Below are positions 1 through 7,241 of a stretch of 64,000 bases of DNA, piece by piece. Origin of the DNA: DAITQM01 sp039794245 (GTDB lineage Bacteria; Pseudomonadota; Gammaproteobacteria; Xanthomonadales; Wenzhouxiangellaceae). Every line of letters starts with the position of its first letter. Within the stretch, counting starts at the first letter, position 1. The DNA lies in assembly GCA_039794245.1 (NCBI GenBank), contig JBDIVS010000005.1:1-64000 (forward strand), given 5' to 3'. The translations under genes and the position numbers were made by a program. The notes under the pieces were generated by a model that worked only from the letters and a program-made list of their open reading frames with translations, was not told the origin of the DNA and ran no database searches.

Positions 1-736
1 TGCCATTCGGGTCGGCGCGGTAAGCCCCGACGATCAGGTCGCCGATGCCATCGCCATTGATATCCCCGGCGGCGCTGACCGAGAAGCCGGAGCGGTCATA
101 CGCCGCCGCGCCATCGAGGCGGAAGCCATCCGTACCCGTCAGGCTGGAAAGCGCCAGCGTGGCGGCAAATGGACTGGTCTTGCCGAACACCACATAGCTG
201 CTGCCGGAATCGGTGCCATTCGGGTCGGCGCGGAACGCCCCGACGATCAGGTCGCCGATGCCATCGCCATTGATATCCCCGGCGGCACTGACCGGGAAGC
301 CGGAGTAGTCACCCGCCGCCACGCCATCGAGGCGGAAGCCGTCGCTGCCGCTTAAGCTGGAAAGCGCCAGCGTCGGCCCAAACCCGGTGGTCTTGCCGAA
401 CACCACATAGCTGCTGCCGGAATAGCTGCCATTCGGGTCGGCGCCGAAAGCCCCGACGATCAGATCGCCGATACCATCGCCATTGATATCCCCGGCGGCG
501 CTGACCGAAAGGCCGGAGCGGTCATACGCCGCCGCGCCATCGAGGCGGAAGCCATCGCTGCCGTTCAGGCTGCCGAGTGCAATCACCGGCGGAAACGCCT
601 GCGCCTTGGCGGCAGTGCTGATCGCGCCGCCGAGCAGCAGCGCCGAGACCATCAAGGCCAACGGGCGCTGCGCCAGGACCCCTGGGGACGCCGCCACTCG
701 GCTAGACGATGTGATCGACAACGGGGACTTTGACAT
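1..736 (-). CDS. Secreted FG-GAP (integrin-alpha-like) repeat protein, 3' end beyond window
   Basis: Reading leftward from an ATG at 736 (AGGAG eight bases upstream), the frame stays open to the window edge, so about 245 N-terminal residues are visible. Residues 1-46 form a long signal peptide with a hydrophobic core (LALMVSALLLGGAIS) and an AKA-like cleavage end. Then come units of 71 residues (213 bp, exact spacing) with the motif DINGDGIGDLIVGA, a DxNxDG calcium loop typical of FG-GAP beta-propeller blades. Units are nearly identical and separated by SSYVVFGKT strands. FG-GAP proteins are usually extracellular and take part in adhesion, or carry a C-terminal sorting or enzyme domain that cannot be seen here. 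No partner gene is evident; the accessory strip to the right suggests a strain-specific gene. Start and family are well supported; the role is unknown. Confidence 0.85.
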   Translation of the reverse strand, partial: MSKSPLSITSSSRVAASPGVLAQRPLALMVSALLLGGAISTAAKAQAFPPVIALGSLNGSDGFRLDGAAAYDRSGLSVSAAGDINGDGIGDLIVGAFGADPNGSYSGSSYVVFGKTTGFGPTLALSSLSGSDGFRLDGVAAGDYSGFPVSAAGDINGDGIGDLIVGAFRADPNGTDSGSSYVVFGKTSPFAATLALSSLTGTDGFRLDGAAAYDRSGFSVSAAGDINGDGIGDLIVGAYRADPNG

Positions 737-993
737 ATCAAGATCTCCTCACAAGGTAGCTAAAGTGTGGCCCCGATGCGGCGCAGCGGCTCGCTGCTGC
801 GCCGCGGCTAACTCTATGGATTCCGGCAAATCACGCAGTCAATCAAAAAGCGTGATCGCCAGCGCCAAGGCCGGTAGTTTAACCGCCGAGGCAGCGCGTG
901 GCAAGACGGTTTTTATGTGGGGGCGACGGAATGGCTTTTGTGGGAGCGACACAAGCGTCGCTCCCACAAGGCCGCTGCATCTGACGGGCAGGC
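737..993. other. Intergenic stretch with no gene seen
   Basis: This 257-bp stretch lies between the FG-GAP gene start and the end of the IPTL-CTERM ORF. It should hold the leftward promoter of the FG-GAP gene; I see no convincing -35/-10 pair. The only clear structure is the palindrome at 938-969. An imperfect copy of its arm (GTGGGGGCGACGG) lies just left of it at about 917-929. Confidence 0.4.
938..969. terminator. Perfect palindrome, possible terminator or REP-like element
   Basis: Two 13-base arms (TTGTGGGAGCGAC at 938-950 and its exact complement at 957-969) are separated by a 6-base spacer. The palindrome sits about 25 bp past the end of the leftward IPTL-CTERM ORF. Read leftward it is followed by AAAAGCC rather than a T-run. 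It could end transcription or be a dispersed intergenic palindrome; this window cannot separate the two. Confidence 0.5.
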
Positions 994-1380
994 TCAGCCG
1001 GCGCGCAGCGCCTCGCGACGCCGCCAGCCGAACCAGCCGAGCAGCAGGCTCAGCAGGCCGAGGCCCCAGGCATTCAGGCCGGGCACCGCGACCGGGGGGA
1101 TGGGGGGGATGGCCACGGCGCCGCTCAGGCTGATCGTGTCCGGGCTGCTTGGGGCGTTGCTCTGGATGTCGAAGCTGCCGTTGAACACGCCGCCGACGCC
1201 ACCCGGTGCAAAACTGACGGTGATCGTGCAGCTCGCCATCGGCGGTACGGTTACCGGCACGCCGGTGTGCACCGTGCCCTTGGCACCGGGGCGGCCGAGC
1301 GCGCTCTCGTCCGGGGGCGTTTGCGAGGAGGGCTTGCTCGAGTTCGTGTTGTTCTTGACGGTGTGCTTTTCCATGAACAC
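994..1380 (-). CDS. C-terminal piece of a surface protein with SPD-2/HYDIN-like domain and IPTL-CTERM tail
   Basis: This is a 128-residue ORF. Residues about 45-90 (CTITVSFAPGGVGGVFNGSF and following) match the end of a choice-of-anchor D/HYDIN-like beta domain. The tail has the three-part IPTL-CTERM sorting signal: a VPGLNAWGLGLL-type motif, one transmembrane helix and a basic WRRR end. Such tails are cut by an exosortase/rhombosortase-type system. The first 40 residues (EKHTVKNNTNSS and onward) are low-complexity and do not look like the usual upstream part of this domain. A stop-separated methylase scrap lies just 5 bp upstream. I therefore read it as the 3' end of a longer gene joined to foreign DNA. 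Whether it is expressed is unclear; no strong ribosome site is seen. Confidence 0.55.
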   Translation of the reverse strand: MFMEKHTVKNNTNSSKPSSQTPPDESALGRPGAKGTVHTGVPVTVPPMASCTITVSFAPGGVGGVFNGSFDIQSNAPSSPDTISLSGAVAIPPIPPVAVPGLNAWGLGLLSLLLGWFGWRRREALRAG

Positions 1381-1384
1381 GGCC

Positions 1385-1591
1385 TCAGCAGCCCGAGACC
1401 ATCACCTGGCAGGGCAGGCCCTTGAGCAATTCGAGCAGCGCAATGTGGTCCTGCTCCGAATAGTCGAAGCGATAGCGGCGAGTCGAGCTGCAGGTGGACT
1501 GCAGATGGGGCGGATCGCAGTAGATGAGCTCGCGGCCGCGGCACGGGTAGGCGGCAAGAAACGTGTGGGCGCAGCCGTGAATCAGCTCCAC
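1385..1591 (-). pseudogene. Fragment of a DNA adenine methylase (D12 class)
   Basis: About 68 residues in one frame, ending at a stop at 1385, match the middle of D12-class N6-adenine methyltransferases: the ELIHGCAHTFLAAYP region, catalytic motif IV as CDPPH instead of DPPY, and the HIALLELLKGLPCQVMVSG strand. The usual N-terminal SAM-binding motif and the whole C-terminal part are missing. The reading frame runs upstream straight into the first 227-bp array unit, at the junction GTC-GCT/GTG near 1592. The aromatic residue of motif IV is replaced by His, so the catalytic site is damaged as well as truncated. Methylases of this class are common in phages and integrative elements, which fits a relic of an element at the adjacent tRNA. 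Confidence 0.75.
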
Positions 1592-1592
1592 A

Positions 1593-2934
1593 GCGACCTT
1601 AGGAGCTTTCGCCCGGCGAGCGCCCGAGGCAGGAGGCCGAGGGCCGGGCCAGCGGCTGGCGCAGCAGGGACTGCGTAGCGCCGCCGGCGAACCTGCGACC
1701 AATATCAAACATTCACGTAGGTTCGAATCCGACGTTACCGCCGAGAAAACTTTGTGTTGGGGTTGCCGACTTCGTTCAGGAGGTGGTGGGCCGTGTAGGG
1801 CGAGCCGGAACCAGCGAAAGCGACCTTAGGAGCTTTCGCCCGGCGAGCGCCCGAGGCAGGAGGCCGAGGGCCGGGCCGGCGGCTGGCGCAGCAGGGACTG
1901 CGTAGCGCCGCCGGCGAACCTGCGACCAATATCAAACATTCACGTAGGTTCGAATCCGACGTTACCGCCGGGAAAACTTTGTGTTGGGGTTGCCGACTTC
2001 GTTCAGGAGGTGGTGGGCCGTGTAGGGCGAGCCGGAACCAGCTAAAGCGACCTTAGGAGCTTTCGCCCGGCGAGCGCCCGAGGCAGGAGGCCGAGGGCCG
2101 GGCCGGCGGCTGGCGCAGCAGGGACTGCGTAGCGCCGCCGGCGAACCTGCGACCAATATCAAACATTCACGTAGGTTCGAATCCGACGTTACCGCCGAGA
2201 AAACTTTGTGTTGGGGTTGCCGACTTCGTTCAGGAGGTGGTGGGCCGTGTAGGGCGAGCCGGAACCAGCTAAAGCGACCTTAGGAGCTTTCGCCCGGCGA
2301 GCGCCCGAGGCAGGAGGCCGAGGGCCGGGCCGGCGGCTGGCGCAGCAGGGACTGCGTAGCGCCGCCGGCGAACCTGCGACCAATATCAAACATTCACGTA
2401 GGTTCGAATCCGACGTTACCGCCGAGAAAACTTTGTGTTGGGGTTGCCGACTTCGTTCAGGAGGTGGTGGGCCGTGTAGGGCGAGCCGGAACCAGCGAAA
2501 GCGACCTTAGGAGCTTTCGCCCGGCGAGCGCCCGAGGCAGGAGGCCGAGGGCCGGGCCAGCGGCTGGCGCAGCAGGGACTGCGTAGCGCCGCCGGCGAAC
2601 CTGCGACCAATATCAAACATTCACGTAGGTTCGAATCCGACGTTACCGCCGGGAAAACTTTGTGTTGGGGTTGCCGACTTCGTTCAGGAGGTGGTGGGCC
2701 GTGTAGGGCGAGCCGGAACCAGCGAAAGCGACCTTAGGAGCTTTCGCCCGGCGAGCGCCCGAGGCAGGAGGCCGAGGGCCGGGCCAGCGGCTGGCGCAGC
2801 AGGGACTGCGTAGCGCCGCCGGCGAACCTGCGACCAATATCAAACATTCACGTAGGTTCGAATCCGACGTTACCGCCGAGAAAACTTTGTGTTGGGGTTG
2901 CCGACTTCGTTCAGGAGGTGGTGGGCCGTGTAGG
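1593..2934. repeat. Six-copy 227-bp tandem array ending inside tRNA-Lys
   Basis: Units start at 1593, 1820, 2047, 2274, 2501 and 2728, exactly 227 bp apart. The sixth unit ends after 207 bp, at 2934, where it becomes tRNA-Lys sequence. Units differ at only a few positions (CCAGC/CCGGC, CGAGA/CGGGA, GCGAA/GCTAA), so the amplification is recent or homogenised. Each unit contains, on the minus strand, the 16-nt 3' end of the adjacent tRNA (copy at 2692-2707, parent at 2919-2934), its downstream flank, an opposite-facing T-arm-like sequence (2851-2869) and a 16-nt match to the 5' side of the T arm and variable loop (2823-2838 against 2938-2953, 15 of 16). Between the two tRNA halves lies a 115-bp GC-rich module (2708-2822) that is very rich in inverted repeats. 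The 66-codon ORF in each unit reads through tRNA-derived bases and is not taken as a gene. Confidence 0.9.
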
Positions 2935-2993
2935 ATTCGAACCTACGACCAATTGGTTAAAAGCCAACTGCTCTACCACTGAGCTAACGGCCC
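2919..2993 (-). tRNA. tRNA-Lys (anticodon UUU), CCA encoded
   Basis: The 75-nt cloverleaf reads leftward. Acceptor stem GGGCCGT pairs with ACGGCCC, the D arm is GCTC-loop-GAGC, the anticodon arm is GTTGG CTTTTAA CCAAT with anticodon TTT, the variable loop has 5 nt, the T arm is GTAGG TTCGAAT CCTAC, the discriminator is A and CCA is encoded. It lies 28 bp past the end of queC, in the same place as the tRNA-Lys after tol-pal/queC in Pseudomonas. Its 3' half is what has been copied into the array. The gene itself looks intact and functional. Confidence 0.97.
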
Positions 2994-3021
2994 GCCGATC
3001 CATCGTTCCGGGACGGGCATT

Positions 3022-3756
3022 TTAACCCGGATTATTTATGGCCTGTTCATAGCGCGTCGGGTCCGGCAGGCCGGCGGCGGCGAAGCCCTGGCGGCGCAGG
3101 GTGCAGGCGTCGCAGGTGCCGCACGCCCGGCCGTCGGGGGCGGCGCGGTAACAGGACACGGTCAGGCCGTAATCGACGCCGAGCGCCGTGCCGCGGCGGA
3201 TGATCTCGGCCTTGCTCCAGCCGATCAGCGGCGTTGCGATCTGAGGTGCCCGGCCCTCGATACCGGCCTTGGTCGCCAAACCGGCCAGGGCCCGGAAGGC
3301 GGCGATGTATTCCGGCCGGCAATCGGGATAGCCGGAATAATCGACGGCGTTGACGCCGATATGGATTGATGAGGCGTCGAGCACTTCGGCCAGACCGAGG
3401 GCGAGAGCCAGCAAAACGGTGTTGCGCGCCGGCACGTAGGTCGGGGGAATACCGGCCGCCGCCGGGTCGTGGTCGGGGACGGCGATCGCCTCGGAGGTGA
3501 GCGCCGAGCCGCCGATCGCCGCAAGATCGATCGCGATCACCCGATGCCGGACAGCGCCGAGGGCGCGGCTGATACGCTCTGCGGCGTTCAGTTCGGCATG
3601 TTGCCGCTGGCCGTAATCGACGGCCAGCGTATGGCATTCGTGGCCGGCCCGGCGCGCCAGGGCGAGGCAGGTTGCCGAATCGAGCCCGCCGGAGAGCAGC
3701 ACGACGGCGCGTCCGACCCGGCAGCGATCGGCGGCGGTGCCCTGCCCCGGTTTCAT
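3022..3756 (-). CDS. queC: 7-cyano-7-deazaguanine synthase QueC
   Basis: QueC converts carboxy-deazaguanine to preQ0 using ammonia and ATP in the cytoplasm, on the way to queuosine in tRNAs with GUN anticodons. The 244-residue protein has the PP-loop SGGLDS at residues 22-27, the YVPARNTVLL segment and the C-terminal zinc cluster CGTCDAC with a further Cys (VSCYR) a few residues before it. Length is normal for the family. The first 14 or so residues are a variable extension, and a start a few codons later is possible. It follows queE by 10 bp, so the two are surely co-transcribed, and it precedes tRNA-Lys. This order after the tol-pal genes is the common one in gammaproteobacteria. Confidence 0.96.
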   Translation of the reverse strand: MKPGQGTAADRCRVGRAVVLLSGGLDSATCLALARRAGHECHTLAVDYGQRQHAELNAAERISRALGAVRHRVIAIDLAAIGGSALTSEAIAVPDHDPAAAGIPPTYVPARNTVLLALALGLAEVLDASSIHIGVNAVDYSGYPDCRPEYIAAFRALAGLATKAGIEGRAPQIATPLIGWSKAEIIRRGTALGVDYGLTVSCYRAAPDGRACGTCDACTLRRQGFAAAGLPDPTRYEQAINNPG

Positions 3757-3766
3757 CGCGCCCCCT

Positions 3767-4465
3767 TCATCGTCCGGGCCCCTCGCCCCATAGGATTTTG
3801 TGCAGTTGCACTTGCAGCCGGACCGGCAGGCGGTCGGTGAGGATCCAGTCGGCGAGTTCGGCCGCCGGCAGGGTCTGCCAGACCGGCGAAAACCACACTT
3901 CGGCCAGTGCCGCCAGCCCGTGCTCGGTCACCTGGCACCGCGCCCACTCGTAGTCCCGGCGCGAGGCGAGGACGAATTTCAACTGGTCGCCGGGACCGAG
4001 ACAGGCCAGGTTTTCCCAAAGGTTGCGCTGCGCCTCGCCGGAATCGGGGGCTTTGACATCGACGACTTTGACGACCCGCGGATCGACCGTGGCGAGCGGC
4101 AGGGCGCCGCTGGTTTCGAGCGACACGTGATAACCAAGGTCGCACAGCCGGGACAGCAGGGCCGTTACGCGCGGCTGGGCGAGCGGCTCACCACCGGTGA
4201 CGCAAACGTGAGAGGCACCGAAACCGGCAACCTGCTCCACAATCTCGTCGAACGTCCGCCACTGGCCGCCGTGGAATGCGTAAGCGGTGTCGCACCAGAC
4301 GCAGCGCAGCGGGCAGCCAGTCAGGCGGACGAATACCGTCGGCCAGCCGGTGGCCGCGGCTTCGCCCTGCAGCGAATAGAAAATCTCGCTGATCTTCAGG
4401 CGCGCCGTGCCGGCTGCGGGTCGCTCCGTCACCGCCACCGGGTTGGGTTCAATAATGTCCTTCAA
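3767..4465 (-). CDS. queE: 7-carboxy-7-deazaguanine synthase QueE (radical SAM)
   Basis: QueE rearranges carboxy-tetrahydropterin to carboxy-deazaguanine, the ring-contracting step before QueC. The 232-residue sequence shows the QueE entry motif SEIFYSLQGE near residue 26, the cluster-binding CPLRCVWCD (CxxxCxxC) near residue 51, and the SAM-contact motif CVTGGEPL near residue 88. KVVDVKAPDSGE and the C-terminal LQVQLHKILWG are also family hallmarks. The first 20 residues are variable. The start overlaps the end of cpoB by 17 bp, which suggests translational coupling to the tol-pal operon. Confidence 0.95.
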   Translation of the reverse strand: MKDIIEPNPVAVTERPAAGTARLKISEIFYSLQGEAAATGWPTVFVRLTGCPLRCVWCDTAYAFHGGQWRTFDEIVEQVAGFGASHVCVTGGEPLAQPRVTALLSRLCDLGYHVSLETSGALPLATVDPRVVKVVDVKAPDSGEAQRNLWENLACLGPGDQLKFVLASRRDYEWARCQVTEHGLAALAEVWFSPVWQTLPAAELADWILTDRLPVRLQVQLHKILWGEGPGR

Positions 4466-5282
4466 GGCGCATCGCGCGCAGGCGGTTTTCAGCCAGGCGT
4501 GAAATGGTGGTGTCGGGGTACTCGGCTTTGACCTGCTCCAGCGCGGCGCGCGCCGCCGGCCAGTCTTTCAACTCGTAATGGCTGTAGCCGATCTTGAGCA
4601 GAGCGTCGGGGCGCTTGGTGCTTTCGGGGTAGCGGTCGAGCAGAGCTTGGAAGGCGGCGACCGCCTGCGTGAAATTGCGCGAGCCGTACCACGATTCGCC
4701 GAGCCAGTACTGGGCGTTGCCGGCCAGCGCGCTTTCCGGGAAATCGGCGATGAAGGCCCGGAAAGCATCGGCGGCGCGGTCGTAGCGCAGAGCCTTGACT
4801 TCCTGGAAGGCGGCGTCGTAGCGCGCCTGTTCATCGGCCGCCGGCTGCGCCACCTGGCGCGCCGCGGCTACCTGGGGGCTAATGGTCGTGATTTCCGGCT
4901 CGACGGCGGTCGGCGGGCGGACTTCGGGCACATCTTCCACGGGCGGCACGGCCGGCGGTGAGGCGCCCTGAGCCGGCGCAGCATCCCCCGGGGGGGTGAG
5001 TGCATCGCGACCGGCGGCGGCCGTACTGCCGGCGGCGAGCGCTGCCAGCCGCTGGTCGAGGTCGAGAAACTGATCGCGCTGGCGCTGTTGCAGGCGGGCG
5101 ATCTCGTGGTCCTGCTGCTCGATCAGGCCGCGCAACTGGCGGATTTCATCCTGCAGGGCCTGCACCTGGTAAACGAGGTCGCCGGCCCGCTCGCCGGGCG
5201 GATTCTGCGCCAAGGCCGCCGCGGCGAACAGGGCGGCCGGCGCGAGGCCGGCCGCCCATAAGATGAGGCGCTGGGATCGCAT
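4449..5282 (-). CDS. cpoB: Cell division coordinator CpoB (YbgF)
   Basis: CpoB is a periplasmic Tol-associated protein that coordinates peptidoglycan synthesis with outer-membrane constriction. From the ATG at 5282 the product has 277 residues: a signal peptide (LILWAAGLAPAALFAAAALAQ), an N-terminal coiled coil (about 35-85, QALQDEIRQLRGLIEQQ), a Pro/Ala-rich linker, and three C-terminal TPR-like repeats (YDAAFQEVKALRYDRAADAF, NAQYWLGESWYGSRNFTQAV, ALLKIGYSHYELKDWPAARA). The start was set at 5282, not at a codon 45 bp upstream, because the upstream codons overlap pal and do not look like a signal peptide. It follows pal by 2 bp. Confidence 0.93.
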   Translation of the reverse strand: MRSQRLILWAAGLAPAALFAAAALAQNPPGERAGDLVYQVQALQDEIRQLRGLIEQQDHEIARLQQRQRDQFLDLDQRLAALAAGSTAAAGRDALTPPGDAAPAQGASPPAVPPVEDVPEVRPPTAVEPEITTISPQVAAARQVAQPAADEQARYDAAFQEVKALRYDRAADAFRAFIADFPESALAGNAQYWLGESWYGSRNFTQAVAAFQALLDRYPESTKRPDALLKIGYSHYELKDWPAARAALEQVKAEYPDTTISRLAENRLRAMRLEGHY

Positions 5283-5284
5283 GG

Positions 5285-5812
5285 TCACCGGCTGGTGTAC
5301 ACGATCTCCACGCGGCGGTTCTGCCACCAGCAGGATTCCTCGCTTTCCCGGCAGACCGGCCGCTCTTCGCCATAACTGACGACTTCGAGCTGGCTGCGCG
5401 CGGCACCCTGGGCGCTCAACGCGCCGTTGACCGAGTTGCCGCGGCGTTCGCCGAGACCGAGGTTGTATTCCCGGCTGCCGCGTTCGTCGGCGTGCCCTTC
5501 GAGCGTCACGCGGGCCGTGCCGTGTGCCCCGAGGTAGGTGGCATGAGCCTGGATGGTGTCGCGGAACTCGGGGCGGATGTCGGATTTGTCGAAATCGAAG
5601 TAGATCACCCGCTTGCTGAGCAGGCTTTGCGGGTTGTCGAAATTGCGCACATCGGTCCAGTCGCGTGGATCGAGCGGCTTGGCGGTTGGTTCAGCCAGGG
5701 CCGGCGGCGGCTGAGGCTCGGGTTCGGGCTGCACGGTTTCAGTCTTGGTCTTGCAGCCTACCACGGCGGCGAGCACGGCCATCGCCAGCCAGGGGCGAAG
5801 GGATAACTGCAT
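5285..5812 (-). CDS. pal: Peptidoglycan-associated lipoprotein Pal
   Basis: Pal is an outer-membrane lipoprotein anchoring the membrane to peptidoglycan and partnering TolB. The 175-residue product starts at the ATG at 5812, preceded by AGGAG. The signal peptide ends in a lipobox (LAAVVGC), so the mature Cys would be lipidated. A proline-rich linker (PEPEPQPPP) leads to an OmpA-like domain with VIYFDFDKSDI, LEGHADERGSREYNLGLGERR and the diaminopimelate-binding Asp/Arg region. Longer upstream starts in the frame lack this signal peptide and were not used. The operon order tolB-pal-cpoB is conserved. Confidence 0.96.
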   Translation of the reverse strand: MQLSLRPWLAMAVLAAVVGCKTKTETVQPEPEPQPPPALAEPTAKPLDPRDWTDVRNFDNPQSLLSKRVIYFDFDKSDIRPEFRDTIQAHATYLGAHGTARVTLEGHADERGSREYNLGLGERRGNSVNGALSAQGAARSQLEVVSYGEERPVCRESEESCWWQNRRVEIVYTSR

Positions 5813-5908
5813 GGTGTTGTCTCCTGTCATACGGTTCATGGTTGCACACTCGATTCGTTTGTTCGTTACCGGGAAAGGCCGGGTTGTAGTGAGCACGGGC
5901 ATCAAAAC

Positions 5909-7219
5909 TCATCGCACGCGCGGGGACCAGGCCGGTTCCCGCACATCGCCCAGACGCTGCACCAGCTTCTGCCGGACCCGGCCGTCGATCGAAACTGCGG
6001 CGAGCACGCCGTTTCCGGCTTCTTTCGTCGCATAAAGGATCATCCGGCCGTTCGGCGCGAAGCTCGGCGATTCGTCCAGCCGACCGCTAGATAATACACG
6101 GAATTGCCCGTCTTCGCGATGAAAAAGTGCAATTCGGTAGTCGTTGCCGTTGCCGTGCGTCGTCGCCAGCCACCGGCCGTCGGGCGACAGGGCCGGGCGG
6201 GCGTTGTATTCGCCCTGGAAGGTGAGGCGCTCGGCGTCGCCGCCGCCGGCCGGGATACGGTAGACTTGCGGCCGCCCGCCGCGGTCGGAGGTGAACAGAA
6301 TGTCGCGGCCGTCGGGCGTGAACACCGGCTCGGTGTCGATCGCCCAATGGTGGGTCAGCTCGGTCAACTCGCCGCTGGCCAGGTCGTAAAGGTTGATCTC
6401 CGGGCTGCCGGCGCGCGACAGGGTCAGCGCCAGGCGCCGGCCGTCCGGGGAAAACGCCGGGGCGCCGTTGATGCCGCGGTGGGCGGCGATCGTCCGCCGC
6501 TCGCCGGTGTAGATGTTCTGTATCACCACGGTCGAATTACCGCGCGCGAAGCTGACATATGCGATCTGGACGCCGTCCGGCGACCAGGCCGGCGACAGCA
6601 AAGGTTCGGGGCTGGCGACGATGGTCTGTTCGTTGTAGCCGTCGGAATCGGCGACCACCAGTTCGTAGTTGATCTTCTCGCCGGTGCCGCTGGCGACGAC
6701 GTAGGCGATGCGTGTGGCAAACGCACCGGGCACCCCGGTCAGCGCTTCGTAGATCGCATCGGCGATGCGGTGCGCGGTGAACCTGAGATCGCCGCCGCGA
6801 TCGACCATCGTCTGCTGCACCAGCGGCCGGCCGCTGAACACATCGAACACGTGGAAGTCGATTTCGTGGCCGCCGCCGGCGCCCGGGCGCACGGTGCCGA
6901 TGACCAGGGCGTCGGTTTTCAACAAGCGCCAGGTGCCGAAGCGGATATCGGCCGGCTGGCTGGGGCGCTCGATCATGTCCTGTTCGGCGAGCGGCGCGAA
7001 CTGGCCGGAACGGTACAGATCGGCGGCGATGATGTCGCCGACGCGCTCCACCGGTTCCGGCTCGTCCACCTGCCAGGCGAACGGCACGACGGCGATCGGC
7101 AGGGCACTCTCGACGCCCTGGACGATCTCGATTTCCAGCCGCGCCTGGGCGGCGGCGGCCAATAGCACGGCCGGCAGCAGCACGGTGCAAAGACGGCAAG
7201 CGAAGCGGATTGGGGTCAT
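5909..7219 (-). CDS. tolB: Tol-Pal system beta-propeller protein TolB
   Basis: TolB is the periplasmic hub of the Tol-Pal system, passing the TolQRA signal to Pal. The 436-residue protein, of normal length, has a signal peptide (LLPAVLLAAAAQA) and then the N-terminal TolA-binding segment RLEIEIVQG. An alpha/beta domain spans about residues 40-165. A six-bladed propeller with WD40-like repeats follows (PAWSPDGVQIAYVS, PAFSPDGRRLALTLS, PVFTPDGRDILFTSDRGGRPQVYR, PALSPDGRWLATT). It begins 22 bp after tolA and ends 96 bp before pal. Confidence 0.97.
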   Translation of the reverse strand: MTPIRFACRLCTVLLPAVLLAAAAQARLEIEIVQGVESALPIAVVPFAWQVDEPEPVERVGDIIAADLYRSGQFAPLAEQDMIERPSQPADIRFGTWRLLKTDALVIGTVRPGAGGGHEIDFHVFDVFSGRPLVQQTMVDRGGDLRFTAHRIADAIYEALTGVPGAFATRIAYVVASGTGEKINYELVVADSDGYNEQTIVASPEPLLSPAWSPDGVQIAYVSFARGNSTVVIQNIYTGERRTIAAHRGINGAPAFSPDGRRLALTLSRAGSPEINLYDLASGELTELTHHWAIDTEPVFTPDGRDILFTSDRGGRPQVYRIPAGGGDAERLTFQGEYNARPALSPDGRWLATTHGNGNDYRIALFHREDGQFRVLSSGRLDESPSFAPNGRMILYATKEAGNGVLAAVSIDGRVRQKLVQRLGDVREPAWSPRVR

Positions 7220-7241
7220 TGTCTGGCCTCGGCCCTAAGTT

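Noticed and set aside
917..1678. Rightward 253-codon ORF across the IPTL-CTERM and methylase fragments
   Set aside because: It is antisense to recognisable protein fragments, has no motif and ends in the GC-rich repeat, as expected of chance open frames at this GC content.
2708..2822. Group I or archaeal-type intron in a tRNA
   Set aside because: The module is in the T-loop, not the anticodon loop; the units lack the 5' half of the tRNA, and an intact uninterrupted tRNA-Lys is present next door.
1735..2843. Five identical-looking 66-codon leftward ORFs, one per array unit
   Set aside because: They read through the tRNA 3' end and its flank and differ only where the repeat differs. No ribosome site is seen, and the first unit's frame fuses by chance to the methylase scrap.
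1593..2934. CRISPR array
   Set aside because: The 227-bp units are contiguous near-identical copies without unique spacers; there are no cas genes.
6104..7165. Rightward 353-codon ORF opposite tolB
   Set aside because: It is the shadow of a conserved gene; composition mirrors tolB codons and there is no domain.
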